From positions 62,001 through 126,000 of the forward strand of contig CAWCXI010000013.1 in assembly GCA_963799415.1 (NCBI GenBank): a stretch of 64,000 nt of DNA, given 5' to 3'. The position numbers were made by a program, and so were the translations under genes. Of this stretch, positions 59,993 through 64,000 are shown one piece after another. The notes beneath the pieces were generated by a model. That model saw nothing but the letters and a program-made list of their open reading frames with translations. It ran no database searches and was not told the origin of the DNA. Numbering within the stretch: the first letter of the stretch is position 1; every line of letters starts with the position of its first letter. The DNA is from JAMXLO01 sp963799415 (lineage in GTDB: Bacteria > Pseudomonadota > Alphaproteobacteria > Acetobacterales > Acetobacteraceae).

Positions 59993-61252
59993 ATGCGCCT
60001 GATGTGGTTCCACCTGATGCCCTACACCGAACTGCCGGAGAACTTCCGCGACAAGCACCCCTCGGTCTGGGTCGACATCCACTCCTCGCTGTTCGATCCA
60101 CGCCGCGCGCACCACATGTACAACGACTTCATGGACGAACTGGAATACGCCGCCGATTGCGGCTTCGACGCGGTGTGCGTGAACGAGCACCATTCCAACG
60201 GCTACGGCCTGATGCCCTCGCCCAACCTCATCGCCTCGTCGCTCGCGCGCCGCACTACCGACACCGCCATCTGCGTCATGGGAAACTCACTGGCACTATA
60301 CAACCCGCCGACCCGCGTCGCTGAAGAATTCGCCATGATCGACTGCATTTCCGGCGGGCGCCTGATCGCCGGCTTCCCGGTCGGTTCGCCCATGGACACC
60401 TGCTACGCCTACGGCCAGAACCCGTCGCTGCTGCGCGACCGCTACCATGAGGCGCATGACCTGGTCCTACGCGCCTGGACCGATCGCGACACCTTCGCCT
60501 TCAACGGCCGCTTCAATCAGCAGCGCTACGTCAACATCTGGCCGCGTCCGGTGCAGGCGCCGCATCCGCCGATCTGGGTGCCAGGCGGTGGCTCGATCGA
60601 AACGTGGCAGTGGTGCGCCGAGATGGACTACGTGTACTGCTACCTCAGCTATTACGGCTACAAGATCGGCCGCGCCACCATGGACGGTTTCTGGGCCGAA
60701 ATGGCGAAGCTCGGCAAGGACCGCAACCCATACCGCGCCGGTTTTTTGCAATTTGTCGGCGTCGGCGAGAGCAGGCAGCACGCCATGGACCTGTACGGCG
60801 ACGCCGCGGAGTACTTCTACGGCAACTGCCTGCACATCGATCCGCGCTTCGCCGCACCTCCTGGCTACACGACCGAACCGACGCAGCGCGTGGGATTGCA
60901 AAGCCAGGTGTCCAAGGCCGCGTCCTATTCCGACAAGTTCAACAAGCTCGCGCGCGAGATGGATGCCATCGTCGAAAACGGCTACGTGATCATCGGCTCG
61001 CCCGACGAAGTGGTGGAACAGTTACGTGAGGTCGCGGTGAATTTGAACGTCGGCAACCTGATGCTGCTGCTACAGTTTGGCAACATGAGCAAGCAACTGA
61101 CCAAGTACAACTCGCGGCTGTTCGCCGATGCGGTGATGCCAAAGCTGAAGCCGCTGTTCGGCGAATGGCAGCATCGCTGGTGGCCGCAGCCGTTGGCGGC
61201 CGCGCTGCGCGCCGCGATCCCTGCCTACGCGCCGCGCCTGGCAGCCGAATAG
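59993..61252 (+). CDS. Luciferase-like (LLM) flavin monooxygenase, copy 2
   Basis: 419-residue paralogue of the preceding gene, sharing the start MRLMWFHLMPYTELPENF and the motifs CVNEHHSNGYGLMPSP, CISGGRLIAGFPVGSP and PPIWVPGGGSIETWQW. The divergent stretch near residues 255-330 may reflect different substrates. The FAD-hydroxylase gene begins immediately after its stop, so copy 2 and the hydroxylase form one transcript. Confidence 0.92.
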   Translation: MRLMWFHLMPYTELPENFRDKHPSVWVDIHSSLFDPRRAHHMYNDFMDELEYAADCGFDAVCVNEHHSNGYGLMPSPNLIASSLARRTTDTAICVMGNSLALYNPPTRVAEEFAMIDCISGGRLIAGFPVGSPMDTCYAYGQNPSLLRDRYHEAHDLVLRAWTDRDTFAFNGRFNQQRYVNIWPRPVQAPHPPIWVPGGGSIETWQWCAEMDYVYCYLSYYGYKIGRATMDGFWAEMAKLGKDRNPYRAGFLQFVGVGESRQHAMDLYGDAAEYFYGNCLHIDPRFAAPPGYTTEPTQRVGLQSQVSKAASYSDKFNKLAREMDAIVENGYVIIGSPDEVVEQLREVAVNLNVGNLMLLLQFGNMSKQLTKYNSRLFADAVMPKLKPLFGEWQHRWWPQPLAAALRAAIPAYAPRLAAE

Positions 61253-62458
61253 ATGCCCGACATCACGGCCCGCTGCTGCATCGCCGGCGGCGGGCCGGCC
61301 GGCATGATGCTGGGCTTCCTGCTCGCGCGCGCCGGCATCGATGTGGTGGTACTCGAGAAGCACGGCGACTTCCTGCGCGATTTCCGCGGCGACACGGTGC
61401 ACCCTTCCACCATGCAGGTGTTGCACGAGCTCGGGCTGCTCGACGCATTCCTCGCCAGGCCGCACAGCGAGGTGCGTGAGCTTGCCGCGCAAATCGGCGA
61501 GCAACTGTTCAAGGTGGCCGACTTCTCGCACCTGCCGACGCGGGTAAAGTTCATCGCGTTCATGCCGCAGTGGGACTTTCTTGACTTCCTCGCAGACCAC
61601 GCGAAGCGCTATCCTACATTCCGCCTGCTGATGAACACGGAAGCGACGGGCCTGATGCGCGAAGAAAACCGCATGGTCGGCGTGACCGCGGAGGGTCCCG
61701 ACGGCGGACTGGAAGTCAACGCCCATCTGACCATAGCCGCCGATGGCCGCCACTCCACGCTGCGCGACGGCGCTGGGTTCGAGGTCGTCGAGTACGGAGC
61801 GCCAATGGATGTGTTGTGGCTGCGGCTGTCGAAAGGGAAGAACGATCCCGGGCAGACGCTCGGGCGAATGGATACCGGCCGCATCTTCATCATGCTGGAT
61901 CGCGGTAATTACTGGCAGTGCGCGTTCGTCATTCCCAAGGGCGGCGTAGACGAAGTGCACGCGCGCGGGCTGGATGCATTCCGCGCCGAGATCGCGCGCC
62001 TGGCGCCGTATCTGACGGACCGCGTGCAGGAGCTCGCGACATGGGACGACGTGAAGCTGCTGACCGTGGCGGTGAACCGTCTGAACACCTGGTTTCGTCC
62101 AGGGCTGCTGTGCATCGGCGATGCCGCGCATGCGATGTCACCGGTTGGCGGCGTGGGGATTAACCTGGCGATCCAGGACGCGGTCGCCGCTGCGAACATC
62201 CTGGTGCCGCGACTGCGCGAGGGTGGCGCCACGCTGGACGACCTGCGTGCCGTCCAGCGGCGCCGAGAACCGCCGACACGCATGACGCAGCGCGTTCAGG
62301 TGGCGATCCAGAACCGCATCATCAGGAGCGTGCTGAGCGGCGCCGCCACGCCGAAGCCACCGCTCGCGGTGCGGTTGCTCGGGTCAATCCCGATGCTGCG
62401 GCGGCTGCCGGCGAGGATCATTGGCATGGGCTTCCGGCCTGAGCATATCCGGCACTGA
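61253..62458 (+). CDS. FAD-dependent aromatic hydroxylase-like monooxygenase
   Basis: 401-residue class A flavoprotein monooxygenase-like enzyme. GxGxxG-type CCIAGGGPAGMMLGFLLARAG is at residues 8-28, the DG motif is AADGRHSTLRDGAG, and the GD motif is CIGDAAHAMSPVGGVGINLAIQD. It belongs with PHBH/UbiH-type hydroxylases acting on aromatic rings. Its ATG directly follows the luciferase-like gene's TAG with no spacer. Confidence 0.92.
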   Translation: MPDITARCCIAGGGPAGMMLGFLLARAGIDVVVLEKHGDFLRDFRGDTVHPSTMQVLHELGLLDAFLARPHSEVRELAAQIGEQLFKVADFSHLPTRVKFIAFMPQWDFLDFLADHAKRYPTFRLLMNTEATGLMREENRMVGVTAEGPDGGLEVNAHLTIAADGRHSTLRDGAGFEVVEYGAPMDVLWLRLSKGKNDPGQTLGRMDTGRIFIMLDRGNYWQCAFVIPKGGVDEVHARGLDAFRAEIARLAPYLTDRVQELATWDDVKLLTVAVNRLNTWFRPGLLCIGDAAHAMSPVGGVGINLAIQDAVAAANILVPRLREGGATLDDLRAVQRRREPPTRMTQRVQVAIQNRIIRSVLSGAATPKPPLAVRLLGSIPMLRRLPARIIGMGFRPEHIRH

Positions 62459-62463
62459 ACGGA

Positions 62464-63224
62464 TCAGCCACGATACCGCCGCAGTCCGGCGAGGAACACA
62501 GCAATGGCCAACCCCGCGTAGCCGCCGGCGGCGCCGGCCATCGTCAGCAAACCCGGCAGGCCGTGTTCGCGCAGCACGGCGACCGGCAGCAGCACAACAA
62601 AGCCGGCAGGCACAAACGTATAGACAACGACCTCCATCGCGCCGGAATATATCGAGCCGGGATAGCTCGACAGCAGAATGACGAAATCCACGACGTCACG
62701 AGCAAGGCTGCGGGCACCACGCACCCAGAAGGCCAGGCTCGCGAACAGCACGCCTGTCGCCAGGAACACCGTCAGGCTGCCGCACAGCACGAACAGCAGC
62801 ATCGGCAGATCCGACCAGCGCAACGCGGCAAAGCAAGCGAGCAGGATCGCGCCGACGATCACGTCGCCCCACGCGCTGGCGATGCTCTCGCGCGCCAGGA
62901 GCCGCGGCAGTACAGCGCGTGGCTGCGTGAGCTGCGCATCCACCTCGTCGCGCAGGATCGCCGCCGCCATATCGCGATAGCCGCCGGCGAAGACGCCGGC
63001 CAGGCCGACGTTGAGTGCCAGAATACCGATCATTAGCGCGACATCGGCAAGCCGCCAGCCGCCCACGCTGCGGAACCCAGAGAAGAACATGAACCACAAC
63101 AGCAGGATGAACCCGTTGTTGACCGCCATGCCGCCAAGCTGCGCAGCCAGAAATTCGCGCGATCGGCAAACGACACCCGAATCGCTGCACAAACCTGCCG
63201 CAGATAGAGGGCCGGCGCGTCCAT
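62464..63224 (-). pseudogene. ABC-2 family permease, frame broken by -1 base
   Basis: Multi-helix permease of the ABC-2/DUF990 type. ATG 63224 gives MDAPALYLRQVCAAIRVSFA in one frame. After about residue 28 the membrane part (MAVNNGFILLLWFMFFSGFR onward, to stop at 62464) is in another. One base is missing near 63139. Corrected, the protein is about 253 residues, the same as its partner at 63226. A TTG at 63192 could start the second frame but would remove the conserved N-terminus. It is likely half of a heterodimeric exporter with the adjacent permease. The ATPase gene is not in the window. Confidence 0.75.
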
Positions 63225-63225
63225 C

Positions 63226-64000
63226 TCAGATGCCCTGCCACAGCATGCGCCGAAGCCCGACGCGCCAGATCACTGCCAGCAGCATCGATAGCAGCGCGAT
63301 CCACAGCACTTGACATGTGAACGCCCGCAGCATGGTCTCAGCACTAGGCGAGACAACAATCGCCGCGGGCCAATAAAGCTGCGCGGCAAACGGGCTCGCC
63401 TCGGAGATCGCCCGCAGCCACGCAGGATACAGCGTCAACGGCGCGAACAGCCCGCCGAGCAGAAAGGACATTTTCTGCACGCACAGATAAATCGGCATTG
63501 TGCGGCGCAGCCAGAAGGCGCTCATACCCATCAGCGCGAACAGCAGAATGCCGACAAATCCACCCAGCACGCCGAGCACGACAAGGCAGACCCACGTTGT
63601 TGCGGACGGCACCACATGTCCCGACAGCGACAGCGCCACCACACCGATCGCGCCGAGCACGCCCTGCCGCGCCAGCAATCCGCCGCAGCTCTCCGCAATG
63701 CGCAGCACCGGATACGAGGCAGGACGCAGCAGGTGAGACTCGATCGCACCGGAGCGAATATCATCCTCCAGACGCAGATGGATTGCCGGCACCGACAAGG
63801 TGATCCACTCCGTCACGCCGACATAGACCGCAAGCCCACCGGCCGGCAGCAGCGACGAAAGCGTGCCAGGCAGACGTTCCGCCGCGACGAGGTCCCAGAA
63901 CGTCGCTAGCAATGCGATCACCAGCAGATAGAACATGCCGCGGCCAAGCAGGACCGCGCGGGCCGCCAAGGTGGCGTCCGCGCCCATGCGCAGTACCGCG
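63226..64000 (-). CDS. ABC-2 family permease (partial at right edge)
   Basis: About 253 or more residues of a six-helix ABC-2-type permease. Hydrophobic stretches include MFYLLVIALLATFWDLVAA, VCLVVLGVLGGFVGILLFAL and QVLWIALLSMLLAVIW. The frame stays open to the window edge with codons A-V-L-R before the ATG at 63987, so the true start is probably outside. Its stop is 1 nt from the ATG of the second permease, so the two form an operon. Confidence 0.8.
   Translation of the reverse strand, partial: AVLRMGADATLAARAVLLGRGMFYLLVIALLATFWDLVAAERLPGTLSSLLPAGGLAVYVGVTEWITLSVPAIHLRLEDDIRSGAIESHLLRPASYPVLRIAESCGGLLARQGVLGAIGVVALSLSGHVVPSATTWVCLVVLGVLGGFVGILLFALMGMSAFWLRRTMPIYLCVQKMSFLLGGLFAPLTLYPAWLRAISEASPFAAQLYWPAAIVVSPSAETMLRAFTCQVLWIALLSMLLAVIWRVGLRRMLWQGI

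Overview
The window is GC-rich bacterial DNA. Its long ribosomal-protein/RNA-polymerase cluster, the single-polypeptide RpoB and RpoC, the long Zn-type adenylate kinase and the familiar alphaproteobacterial palindromic repeats point to an alphaproteobacterium. A Rhodospirillales/Acetobacteraceae-like lineage is the best guess, by inference from gene order and sequence flavour only.

Layout. (1) Positions 1-32755, almost all on the minus strand, hold the translation/transcription supercluster. In transcription order it reads rplK-rplA-rplJ-rplL-rpoB-rpoC, rpsL-rpsG-tuf, rpsJ-rplC-rplD-rplW-rplB-rpsS-rplV-rpsC-rplP-rpmC-rpsQ, rplN-rplX-rplE-rpsN-rpsH-rplF-rplR-rpsE-rpmD-rplO-secY-adk, then rpsM-rpsK-rpoA-rplQ. 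Departures from the usual order are a 3-kb insertion (cupin, LysR regulator, BASS-type transporter) between rpoC and rpsL, no fusA between rpsG and tuf, no secE/nusG before rplK, and a GT41 (O-GlcNAc-transferase-like) gene between adk and rpsM. Palindromic repeats sit in five intergenic gaps of the cluster. A partial gene runs off the left edge.

(2) Positions 33406-37501, plus strand: a probable Fur-controlled operon with an operator palindrome, hemP, an OprB-like outer-membrane porin, an exported NHL-type beta-propeller and a Tat-exported DyP/EfeB peroxidase. It looks like a heme/iron uptake unit. The first three genes carry reading-frame lesions. (3) 37555-40173: eutBC (ethanolamine ammonia-lyase) and a small membrane protein. 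(4) 40186-48140: sugar-acid and small-molecule genes (enolase-superfamily dehydratase, HAD phosphatase, SGNH hydrolase, CinA amidase, two Gfo/Idh oxidoreductases, an SDR, an S49 protease, a TRAP-type binding protein). (5) 48179-53144: signalling genes (REC-EAL phosphodiesterase, GAF histidine kinase, lone receiver) around a Rieske dioxygenase. (6) 53128-62458: oxidative catabolism (extradiol dioxygenase, amine oxidase, acyl-CoA dehydrogenase, GMC oxidoreductase, a tandem pair of luciferase-like monooxygenases, an FAD hydroxylase), suggesting breakdown of aromatic or related compounds. (7) The right edge holds two ABC-2 permease genes.

A recurring oddity is single-base frame lesions in otherwise well-conserved genes: secY, rpoC, hemP, oprB (two), a Gfo/Idh gene and an ABC permease, plus an in-frame stop in the NHL gene. 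Because secY and rpoC are essential, sequencing or assembly error is the simplest explanation for at least some of them. The clustering in the iron operon could instead be real decay.
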